From Rhizophlyctis rosea (lineage: Eukaryota > Chytridiomycota > Chytridiomycetes > Rhizophlyctidales > Rhizophlyctidaceae): a stretch of DNA of 47,282 nucleotides. A program made the position numbers and the translations under genes. How positions within the stretch are numbered: position 1 is the first letter of the stretch; each line of letters starts with the position of its first letter. The notes under the pieces are model-generated. The model made no database searches, was not told the origin of the DNA, and worked only from the letters and a program-made list of their open reading frames with translations. Of the stretch, positions 1 through 9,585 are shown in pieces. The stretch lies in NCBI GenBank assembly GCA_027596075.1, contig JADGJC010000305.1, positions 1 through 47,282 on the forward strand, read 5' to 3'.

Positions 1-165
1 ATGGGGGTTGTTGTTAGGGGTGTTGAGAGGGTTAGGAGTAGTGTTAAGGGAGGGGGGAAGAAGAAGGGGGGGAAGGGGAAGGGGAAGGAAGGTGGGGGGA
101 GGTATTTTGCGATTGGGGAGGAGAGTGAGGGGGAGAGTGAGGGGGAGGAGGTTGAGTTGGCATAG
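1..165 (+). CDS. 3' end of an unidentified gene (last 54 codons)
   Basis: The frame is open from the first base and ends at TAG 163-165. The visible tail is rich in Gly and Lys (a GGGKKKGGKGKGKEGGG stretch), then RYFAIGEES and an acidic, Ser/Glu-rich end. The codons are strongly G-rich, as at the 3' ends of other exons in this window, which supports a true coding end rather than chance. The ATG at base 1 is probably internal because the window edge cuts the gene. I do not recognise the protein; a basic-then-acidic low-complexity tail is not diagnostic. Confidence 0.5.
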   Translation: MGVVVRGVERVRSSVKGGGKKKGGKGKGKEGGGRYFAIGEESEGESEGEEVELA

Positions 166-1748
166 GATGGTGGGGTTAGGGTAGGGTAGGTTTGTAGATA
201 GTTTTTTTTGGTGAGGGTAGTGTGTTTTTTTTTGCGTGTGTATGTTAGGCGAGATGTGTGATGATAGCTTAGTTAGGAATGTATTTGATGATACGTGATG
301 CCTTTGAGACCATACTCTTTTGCTTCTTGGTGTTTTTGACGGGGTGGTGTTGCGTGGGATGATGTTCGGGTTGGGTGTTAGGATTGGGGGTTGTATGGAG
401 CTCCCGCATTGGGCACATGAGGCACGATCGCTGCGACAGTGGAAATAGGCTCTAGAGTTTATTGGCTTTTTTGTGTTGGCGAGTGAGTGCAGACGTTTCA
501 CGGTGTGTGGAGAGGGAAGCGGCAGTTGTCGGGTATGGAGCGCCTGTGAAGTTGGTTTGTCCTCAAAGCGGCAAAGTCTTGCAGCCCAACCAGCTTCCTT
601 GTTGTATCGAGGGAAAATAATGAGAAAGCAGTGAAACGTAAGGAGAGCAAACAAATGCTACAGTTCTTTTGAACGTCCTATACCGCTTGGCATAGGTCAC
701 TGACCGCCAAACGGTACGTCGACCTTACTTCCCTTATCACTGTTGGGTCCCAAAACTTGTACGCAAGCAGTGTACCGACGAGCAAAAGTCCAGTCAATTC
801 TCACCAGCAGCCATACTGTTGACAAGCGCAACTGGCCGTGAACTCGCTCCCCGGCAACCCCGGCAGTGAACATGGGGGGTGAGGACAATGTCAGTCTCCT
901 TAAAGATGGTGACGACTCTCAGGGACAAAGGGAGCTTGCCCTCTTATCGATGTTTCGAAATGGGAAAGGTCTCGCTTTGGTCCTATATCGGATGAGCCTG
1001 AGTTTTACGTTAGCTACTTGAAACGAGAGTGCGACGTTCGTAGAGTGCGACAGACCTGAGGACCTATTCGAAGCTCAAGGTCGTTATGTCAAGACACCTA
1101 CTAAGGGGCAGGCTCAAGAGGTCTTGATCTAAGAGCAGTTGCGCATAGCACTGGTCCGCCTTGCGTTCACCATTGTTTGCAACCTAATGGAGTTAATGGA
1201 ATGGTGGAGGCCCCTTGTTTCGTAGTTCTGTTTTTCTTTGTGTTCGGCCTGAGTCGGTCCCTAGTCAAAAAAAAGACGTTCTTTCAATTTCTGGGATGTG
1301 TAAGCTCTTTCGCTGACGAATGAAATTATCTTTCACAATAGACGTGGTGCAAACATGGAAAGGGAACAAATTCGCAGCCTGAAGGACTTGGTGACGTAGA
1401 TAGACACGCAGTCAATGCGCATAATTGCAGCCAGCAGTCGGGCGTCATGTTACTAGTGACGACATTCCCCGCTGCCCCTGGCACGTTGAACTCCCAGACT
1501 CCCCAGGCTGTACACCGCGCCACCCACAATAGCGGTCTGTTTGTTTCAGATGACGTACTCAACTGAATAAATGAACAATCTAACACATTCTCTCGGAATT
1601 CTCGGTCTCTTGATCTGCCTGTCACCACATACTGCACTTTTCATTATCCAGCCCAGCATATTGGTCCAAACGATGTGTGCGACTGGTCGTGTCGCCCGTG
1701 ACTGATGTGATATGGAGCCCGATCCTGCATCATTTCATGTAATGAAAC
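166..1748. other. intergenic region, no supported gene
   Basis: About 1.6 kb between the end of the first gene and the helicase gene. Short open frames exist on both strands, for example 1326-1637 on the minus strand, but none shows a family motif, splice structure or the C-to-G codon gradient of the real genes here. I see no RNA gene or clear repeat. The 5' leader and promoter of the helicase gene should lie at the right end. Confidence 0.5.
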
Positions 1749-4700
1749 TTGCCTCACCATTCGAATACGGTGTGTACCAGTACCTTACATAAGAATGTTG
1801 AAAAAAGCATATCAAGCATTGAAAGCAGAACTAAGCTCAATGTTCCTCGGCTGGGAATACCTCCAGACGGCATCATGGAAGCGTCTGCAGAATGGAAAGC
1901 GCAAATAGTCGCCGATGTTATACTTTGTCGCATCGGGACGGCGAGAGGCGCTCCTGCACCCGGAAGCTCCTCAACGAACTTCACGAAGCCTTCCTCACTT
2001 TCCGTAATCAAGTCTCCTCCGAGTCCTCGCAATTTTGTATCTCAGAGCTCGAGCAACATCCCGGCTCAGAAGAGCATCACCACGCCTTCCTCAGTCACAG
2101 TAGTCACCGCCACTGAACCAGCTCCAAGTTTGTCAGCCTTTCCCAATTTGGAAGTCGTTCCACAGCCTGATGTCGACATGCAAGACCATGGCGCTTATGA
2201 TGAAGGCCCTCCATGCGCAATATCTTGCCGAACCATCCGCGACTGCTTCAACGACGTCCGGACCGAAGAACGCAATGAGGAAAGCCAGAACCTGAAGGAA
2301 CAGCTAAACTCATTGAGCGCTACCCTTGAGCGACAGCAGAAGAATATCCCACTGGCACATGGTGCGCTTACTTTGAAGTTTATAATGAATTGCAATGCTA
2401 ATGTCATGTGCAGATGAGAATGATGCGCTTCGTCGTACTATTTCGGACTTGCGCGAGTCGGCGCCCATTGTGGAAGAATTGAGATCCAAGCTTGCCCAGG
2501 CCCATCAAAATGAGTGCAAGGCGAAGATTATGATGGAAACTAAGGCGACAAAACTACTAGAAAGATTGCTGGAAGTATGTGTTTCCTGACTTTTGCGGAC
2601 AAAAAAGGCGACAGACCTGATTGTAGCTTGAAACGATTTTCAGACCAAACAGACCGCGTTAAGGGAGCAGCAAGACCTCAGCGACGAATTGGATGCAAAG
2701 CAGACGCTTGTTACGTTTCATCAATCTCGCTGCGATGAGACTCTTGAAAGGATTCGCGAGCTTGAAGAGCTGTCAACGCAGAACGACCTGCTTATTCCGG
2801 ATCACACCAATGAGCAGCAGAATGCAGAAGTGGCAACATTGAAAAGCCAGCTCCATCAGCTAACTGGGGAGTTGAGAGAATTGGGAGCCGAAAGGAAACA
2901 AGCGCTGACGGCCATACTGCACCTCGAGCATAAGAATGCCATTCTAGAAACAAGAAATGCCACGCTTGAAGGAGAGTTGAAGGAGGCCATGATTCGCCTG
3001 GATCAGTTGCAATCCCAATATAACCAGAACTCAGCCAAAATGGGCCGCGCTCTCGACAAGGCTCACGCGCAAAACGCACACTACACCAAGCTTCGGCGGT
3101 CGATTTTGATGAAGGAGGTTTTGACGATGCAAGTCAACGAAGACAAGTTGAGGGAGCCTCAGATTCAGGCATTGAGGAAGTTGAGAGATTTTACGCAGGC
3201 AGGAGGGAAAAGGGGATTGATTGTTCTGCCGACTGGTGTCGGGAAGGTAAATATTGGTAAATGCAGATGGTTGATTGTCGCATCAAACTGATTCAAGTTG
3301 ATCCCTCATCATAGACCTTGTTGGCAATACTGATCGTGCTGTACGCCCAATATGACCGAGACCTGCCCGTTGTCTACTGCTCTGCACGAGTCGATTTGTT
3401 GCACGAGCTTCACAAGGGATTTACCGGTCGAAAGCTTCAGGCCAATACCTCCACTACCGGCCATCCTTTCAACAGCTCCTTGTTTGCGACGTACAACCTA
3501 CTCCCTGATCTCCCACTTGATCGAAAAGACCTATTCAACAAGCCCATTGTGGTCCAGGAAGTAGGATCCAATCGCTCACAGACCCCAGTGTGGAATCGGG
3601 AACATGGGCCTGCGGTCGCTTTTCTGACAGTCCAGAACGTTGATGAGACGTACCAGACTTTGGAGTCAGGCAAAACGCCCAAAGTGCGACGCATCCAAAG
3701 CATGGCGTCGGAGAATATCGCCAAGCCGGGTTTGATCATAATGGACGAACCGCAATTGAATACGACGGTGCGCTTATAGTCTGGCTAATTCTTCTATGTG
3801 CTTACCCTCACCCGTCTGTCATGCCCACATAGAAACTCTCATCTCTGTCAAAGAGGCTTCCGGAGGCCACAATCATTGCGGTCACTGCTACCCCACCGCA
3901 TCGCTTGACCAGTCAAACAGATGGTTTCTCGTTGATTTACGATTATCCAATGATTCAAGCCATTCAGAAGGGGTTAATCAAAAACTGCATCTGGTTGACA
4001 GTTGACGTATTTGCCGAGAATCGTTATGGCACTCGGAAGTTTCCCAATCAGCAAAGCCTTGAATCGATTGCGAAGAGGAGCCCACTTCTGCGAAAGAAGT
4101 ATCAAGAGCATCCGGAATTTATGAAAACCTTTGCAAAAGCGATCGTGGCGACACTGGCGCAGATCCGCGATCATGCAAAACTTGCTGAAGCGCCTTCGCA
4201 ATTGCCTTTTGGGCAACGTCACCCGGGCAATCCAGACATTTCGGGCACCAGCAAATCGGAAACACCTGCCGCTATTGTCAAATGCCAAAGTCACCAGGAA
4301 TTGCGACGATATGAATGTGTCTTCCGATCCTTACCTGCAGATTCACCGGTCCGCGTCCTCGTCATGGGGGAAAAGAACGAGCCGCAGCAAATCAGACAAT
4401 CATACGAGGCTGGTGATTATGACGTCCTTCTCATAGTCAACAAGCTCTCCTGCGGCTTCCATGCATCCAAAACCCATTTGGTGGCCATCACCTACACACC
4501 CAAATCCGCGACATCAATTGCACAACTCATCGGACGAGCGGTATCCAAAGGCTCACATGGTTTGGATTATTGCTACTTCATGGCACTCGGACCAGCTGCC
4601 TTGGAGGGGTTGTGGATGGAGTATAAGGTGACGAGTCATGTGGGAACGATTCGGGCTAGGGAGTTGTTTCACAATGTCGGCATGAATGCCACGGAGGAAG

Positions 4701-5761
4701 AGAAGGGCATTTGGGAGAGCGCAATGGTTGCGGGTCACGAAGATGTCTCAGAGATGCGGAATAAGGATGACAAGGAGATGGATTTGGTGATTGGGGATAT
4801 TCGGGGGTACAGAGTGCTCGAACGGGATCAGCTCTGGGTTGGTGAGCAGGATAGCCGTCAACATATCAGGGTGGAGAGTGGGATCTGTGATGTTTTTGAG
4901 AGAGTTCGTTCGGTACACGTCAATGCAAAAAGAACGCCGAGCGGGTGTCGCATGATTAACGACACAGAAGATTCTGAAGAAGGAAATAGGGAGTCAATCA
5001 CTTCTGAAGAGTCGGATGAAGCGGACCAGCCGTGGGACGATGATGACTACAACGAAGGATCGAACGAGTTATACATGGCTGAACCACGGAGGAGCGTGCG
5101 TCAAAGGGGCGTCGTGCGGTATTTGGAAATGACCGATGACTCGGAGGACGAGGAAGCAACTAGTGACTGCTCAACTTCGGAAAGTTATGACGATGGCAAT
5201 TCTGATGGAGCAGATGATGCCTCCGAAGGACCGGACGATATGGAATTGGAGGAGGATGGCATTTTGGCTCAGCAATCCAAACCAACATATGGCGATGGAG
5301 ACCCTTCAAAACACCCCAATCCTCACTGTCGATTGCAACTCAGCAACACATCAGCCAAAGCCAAAATGTGGATGCGGAAATTAGGCGTTGATGAGTTTCC
5401 CGAAGGATACTTGATGGGACTTCTCACCAACATGCAGGGAGACCGAGTGGATGCCTATCTCTATGGTCATCCCAGGTGCGAAACGTTGTAATTTCCATTT
5501 TCAGCTCGTCATGATTCTAAAAGTCCTTGCAGTGGCAGGCGCTACAAATCGCCAAACGAGTTCCAACCACACTTGACGTGGCTCCAGATGGGTAGGAAAG
5601 GTGGATGTCTATGCGTTATGTGTGAGAGGCGGAAAAAACGCCAACGTGCTGGCGCGAGCGACGATGGTGACGGTGATTATATTGAAGAGGAGGAGTCGAT
5701 TGTCTCGCTGCAACCAAAGCGGAAGAAATCCATGAGTCAGCGCGCTTTGCCCCCAATGTAG
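1749..5761 (+). CDS. SF2 helicase with N-terminal coiled coil and C-terminal Clr2-type silencing domain
   Basis: Six exons join in phase: 1749-2361, 2414-2574, 2644-3246, 3315-3767, 3833-5475 and 5533-5761, giving about 1233 aa. The N-terminus is disordered. A long coiled coil covers roughly residues 175-440. The helicase core has LPTGVGKT (Walker A, near 452-460, split by an intron between GK and T), IIMDEPQ (motif II, near 600-606), AVTATPP (motif III, near 626-632), a motif-V-like segment near 806 and QLIGRA (motif VI, near 840). An acidic Asp/Glu/Ser region follows. The end has YLYGHPSGRRYKSPNEF, then PHLTWL and CLCVMC, the pattern I associate with the Clr2 transcription-silencing domain. 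Clr2 acts in the fission-yeast SHREC silencing complex. I infer a chromatin-associated ATPase; substrate and partners are unknown. The start is uncertain because codon signal before about 2120 is spread over three frames; an ATG near 1795 or 1875 could also serve. Confidence 0.75.
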
Positions 5762-6002
5762 CTATGTTAACGTTAGAAAGGGTCGCTTGTTATTAGCGGT
5801 ACAGCATAGGAAAGCACATCAATAAGCTAGCTAGGGCGGATCAGCTTGCAAAACATATTGTTCCCACAAAATCATGTATACAGCCGCCCCAGTATGGGCT
5901 AAAGGTTGTAATATTGCATATTTGTAGTGTTTTGTATTGTATTATAATACCCCTGCCAAGCGCAATTGTCACTTCGTCAGACATACATGGCATAAGGAAG
6001 CT

Positions 6003-8292
6003 TCATTCGCCTTCCGCATGAGTACTCGCAGCAGGCCCAGAAATGCTCTTTCTCCCCTTCAATCCTTTCCCTGGCGTCCTTGCCAAACCTGACGAGCCCA
6101 TCCTGCTTCGACCGCCACTGGCATACCCACCCATCGCCTTTAGCCTCCTCGCCCTCTTAATGATAGCGTTTGCTCTTTCCGCCGCTGCGTGCAACATGTT
6201 CTGTGGTGGGATATTGAATTTGTAAGTTGCAAACACACGTACAGACACATCATCGTACCCACCCTAAACACCAACATGGCCCTAATCAATCCAACCATCT
6301 CACACAAATCATCATCCTTTTCCGGAACCACTTCTTCCGTCCATTCATCCAACACAAACATCATCCCATCTACTTCTCCCTCCCCATCAACTTGCAAGTC
6401 TCCTTCTGATAGACTCTCCTCTCCAAAATAGGGCGCAAGGACGTAGAACTTAACCCTCCTCCCGACGATTTGGAAGAACGGAATTGTGACGTTCGTGATC
6501 ATATCGGTTACTATGTTTTGTGACGTCGTTGACGGTGTGAGGGATTCCAACACATGCCCTTCCTTCATCCATGCTTTGTGTTGCGCCCGGACAACCTTCA
6601 GGAGGGAAATGAAATTGTCTACTGCGTGGTCGTGGTGGAAGTTGCAGTCAGGTCCGGAATTTTCTGCGACACCCATTTCGCGGCCGTCAATCTTAGGGAT
6701 GAGATTGTAATTTGGTGAGTATGATTGCCATATGTAGAAATGACAGAACATTACAGAAGTCAGACCATACTTTGTAAAGAAAGTCACAATATTTCCCTAC
6801 ACGCCTATCGTCAGCAGAGCGCAGTGCTTTGTCATATCGATCAGCTTCGCTCATGATCTCGCCGCTGGTGGTTCGATTGACAAAAACTTTCAGCCAACAG
6901 TCCATCGTATACCACTCATAATAGCATGTACCACACTTACTATTCGAATAGCAATCCTGGAACCTTTGATACTGGTCCCACCATATACATGTCCACTGTC
7001 CGCTCTGAGACTTTCTTATTTGCTGCCTGGTACTCGAGCCATTGTTTGCTGCAATGTAGTGGAAGCAATCAGTGCTGAGGCAATGAAGAGGCGTGTGTGC
7101 CCAAATGCATACCTGATGGTAAAAGAATTGCTAAAGTATAATGCGTCCGGATCCTCCAGTGATATGTCGGTGACCCGTTGCCGCAGGTGTTTGATCTTCT
7201 TCAGCAATGTTTCGGCATCTTCATCTTCACTGACATCGATCCCAGAAAGATCCCACGCAGGGTCCACGACATTCCATCTTTCTCTTGAAGGCTCTTCAAA
7301 CTCTTCCACTTTCCATTCTTGATCTTCTGCATTGCAAAAAAGTTCAATCACGGCATAACCCCTTCATGTCCTACTTTAGCAACGCATACCAGGATGAGCT
7401 TCCACATCACGCTCTATATCTTTGCTCCACTCTTGCAAATTTTCTGCAATGTGATCCACTAACCCTCTGAGCCCACCAAGTAACACCACTTTCCCCATCT
7501 CAATCAATGAGATGTCTTGATGAAATGCCAGCAGCGTCAAGGCATTGTACAAAAGGTCCACTGCAGGACTAAGCTTTGATCTACGCAGGAGAGCCAGTTC
7601 AAGCGGCCTCTTAGCTTGAGCAACGGCTTTGGGACTGATGTATGAAGCGCCGCGGGTGACGGTTTGGAGGGGTAGGGCATCTTCAGGGCGTAGGTCAATA
7701 ACATTCCAATATAGTGGGCTGGGTTCCGAATTCGATGAGCCATCAGTGAAATGTACACGTCTGCTACAAATGCATGTCGTCATATTGTGCTCAAACACTC
7801 ACTCGCAATGAGCCTTTTGAGGAGTCAAGCGGACCCTCTGAGCGTGTTCATGAATGGTGCTAGTTGTTGTGGCTGAACGGGAAGGATCAAGCTCTCTCAC
7901 ATGGTCAACCACGCTTTTTTGAGGTTGTGTAGGCGCCATGGATTTGTGCCGTTTTGGTGAAGACTGAGAAGTCTCTATTGAGTCGCTCTGAAATAAAGTA
8001 CAGCAAGAGAGCGCAATACTGAGCTACAGCAGTGGCCGAAAACCGGATGATCAATCTTACAAGAGGTGCTTGTTTTTGCTTTCTCGAAAACAAAGAGATC
8101 TTTGCACTAGCTGAGCCGCTTTCAAGTACATCTGATACAGTTTTGATTGCTTCATTTTCTGCGTTTCTCGCAGCAACTCTGAGGGTGGAATACTGCAAGA
8201 TGATGTTATCAGATGAATATTATAGACGCCTGGAGAGTGCGTGAACGTACCTCTTCCCAAAACCATTGCAATTGACTAGCTTCTTTTGCCAT
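6003..8292 (-). CDS. unidentified protein, possibly PD-(D/E)XK nuclease-like
   Basis: Nine exons on the minus strand join in phase: 8292-8251, 8192-8061, 7987-7803, 7760-7390, 7326-7113, 7048-6989, 6939-6771, 6691-6263 and 6200-6003, encoding about 599 aa from MAKEASQLQW. The first half is helical. In the C-terminal half GKYCDFLY is followed by DGREMGVAENSG, then a helix, a strand with FFQIVGRRVKFYVLAP and a closing VDGMMFVLDEW strand. This D...E-x-G-x-x-E order resembles restriction-endonuclease-like proteins that are common in early-diverging fungi, but the usual ExK lysine is Asn/Ser here, so catalysis is doubtful. The tail is Arg/Lys/Gly-rich. An in-frame TAG sits directly before the chosen ATG unless it is a splice acceptor joining the upstream exons at 8343-8845. 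The exon model is firm; the function is tentative. Confidence 0.6.
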
Positions 8293-8845
8293 CTACCACC
8301 AAAGATGAAGAGAGTTACCATCGACACGCCGTAAATGGACACAATCATCTTAGAGCGACCTGCAGACGCCGCAGCAGTGGCCTGCACGTAAGGAGAAAGT
8401 TCCGAGGGGACGTAACGCCTCGGAACTTGCCAGTGCACGACTTGGGGCTGCACGTAAGAAGCTCATTTCGCGGGCTTACGCACGTAAGAGTAGGCCCGCG
8501 CCCTATGCAGGTCGCTCTGTTCTGCTTCTTGGCTCGCGGTAAGGGTTCTTATAAACTCATTCCGCCATACCTTGGATTCGTGCTGAGGCACACCTTCGTG
8601 CACCATTACCTTCATGGTCCGCGATTTCCATACACGATAAAGATCAGTGGTTCGCGTTGGCTCCCACCGACCGAAGTTTTCTTCATTTTTGCGAAACCAG
8701 GATAAGAGCGTCCATTCCGGTTCATTCCATCTCAGAATATGACTTGTCAAATCTGGTAGGACCCACATAATGGGCATGAGTACAAGTTTTGGTAAAAGGA
8801 TCTTGCAACCCGCTTACCTTTGCTCCATATCTGATCTGTAGGCAT
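8220..8845 (-). CDS. upstream exon group with possible membrane segment, perhaps the 5' end of the adjacent gene
   Basis: Exons 8845-8818, 8752-8484 and 8381 onward join in phase and start MPTDQIWSKDLTSH. The second exon is rich in Trp and charged residues (WNEPEWTLLSWFRKNEENF). The third carries a hydrophobic run, MIVSIYGVSMVTLFIFGG, which could span a membrane once. Read alone it stops at 8220 and overlaps the start of the next minus-strand gene by about 70 bases, giving about 152 aa. Alternatively a weak 50-base intron beginning GTGTCC after 8343 and ending TAG at 8293 would fuse it in frame to the downstream MAKEAS exon, making one protein of about 700 aa. I cannot decide without transcripts. 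I do not recognise the family. Confidence 0.45.
8397..8428. repeat. perfect 11-bp inverted repeat (hairpin)
   Basis: Arms AAGTTCCGAGG (8397-8407) and CCTCGGAACTT (8418-8428) are perfect complements around a 10-base spacer. A second, imperfect hairpin with GCGGGC/GCCCGC arms lies at 8470-8499, and the short motif CACGTAAG recurs at 8384, 8451 and 8481. In the proposed gene model the first hairpin lies inside the minus-strand intron 8382-8483, while the second straddles its donor. Confidence 0.8.
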
Positions 8846-9585
8846 GAGGACGTTCTATCTGCTTCTTTTATCGCACGGCAAAGGCAATATTGATGCAGCT
8901 GGTGATATTCCGGTAGAAAGCATCGCCAGAAAGTTGGCAGATGCCACAAGTCACTGTGCTGGTGGCGCGAAAGTCGGCTCTTTCGGAACTTCAAATGAAC
9001 GGGCTGACATAATCATTCTGGCCCAGCTGGGATCCTTGTTTGCATCTAGTGAACACCCCGATATCGTCATGTTTCCAAATTGAATCTATAATGTTGACTT
9101 TCAATTCAATGAGATTTGGAAGGTTCCCTCCATGGCAACATACCTTGCAGAATTTGGTAATGTACTGCGGATGACAACTTGATTACCAGGTTTTTTGGAC
9201 AACCATCTCATATTCAATAGTCGGCTATGCTCACAGAGCAGCTACATATGTGCAAAGCTCGGGACATCTACAACGCATTTTTTGATTCACTACAGCTCTG
9301 ATGTAACATCGATGGGTATGACTTTCACTTAGCCCAATCGTGAAAGGGACATAACACAGCTGGGACATGCTCAATGGGCGAGCAGTTAGGCTTGTTGCTT
9401 TGATTTTCTCGGGCAACTCCTATACGTCAGAGCTGCTTACTAAGGCAACATTGTCGACCCTGCATTTGCATCTCAATTATACTGAGTCAACCTTCCCCCG
9501 CATCGGCATCCTCAAATAAGGAACACATTCGAGATATCGCCGCATTCACGAGATTGCTGACCTGTTGGTGATCCCATTCCATTGA
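8846..9585. other. intergenic region, possible decayed coding remnants
   Basis: About 740 bases between the first exon of the 8845 gene and the stop of the MYCBPAP-like gene. On the minus strand, short open stretches in changing frames (about 9075-8846) contain plausible protein text but stop codons interrupt each frame and no splice set repairs them. I see no RNA gene or repeat. Confidence 0.35.

Noticed and set aside
1326..1637. 103-codon minus-strand frame in the leftmost intergenic region
   Set aside because: No motif, no splice partner, no codon gradient; cysteine- and tryptophan-rich text typical of chance reading.
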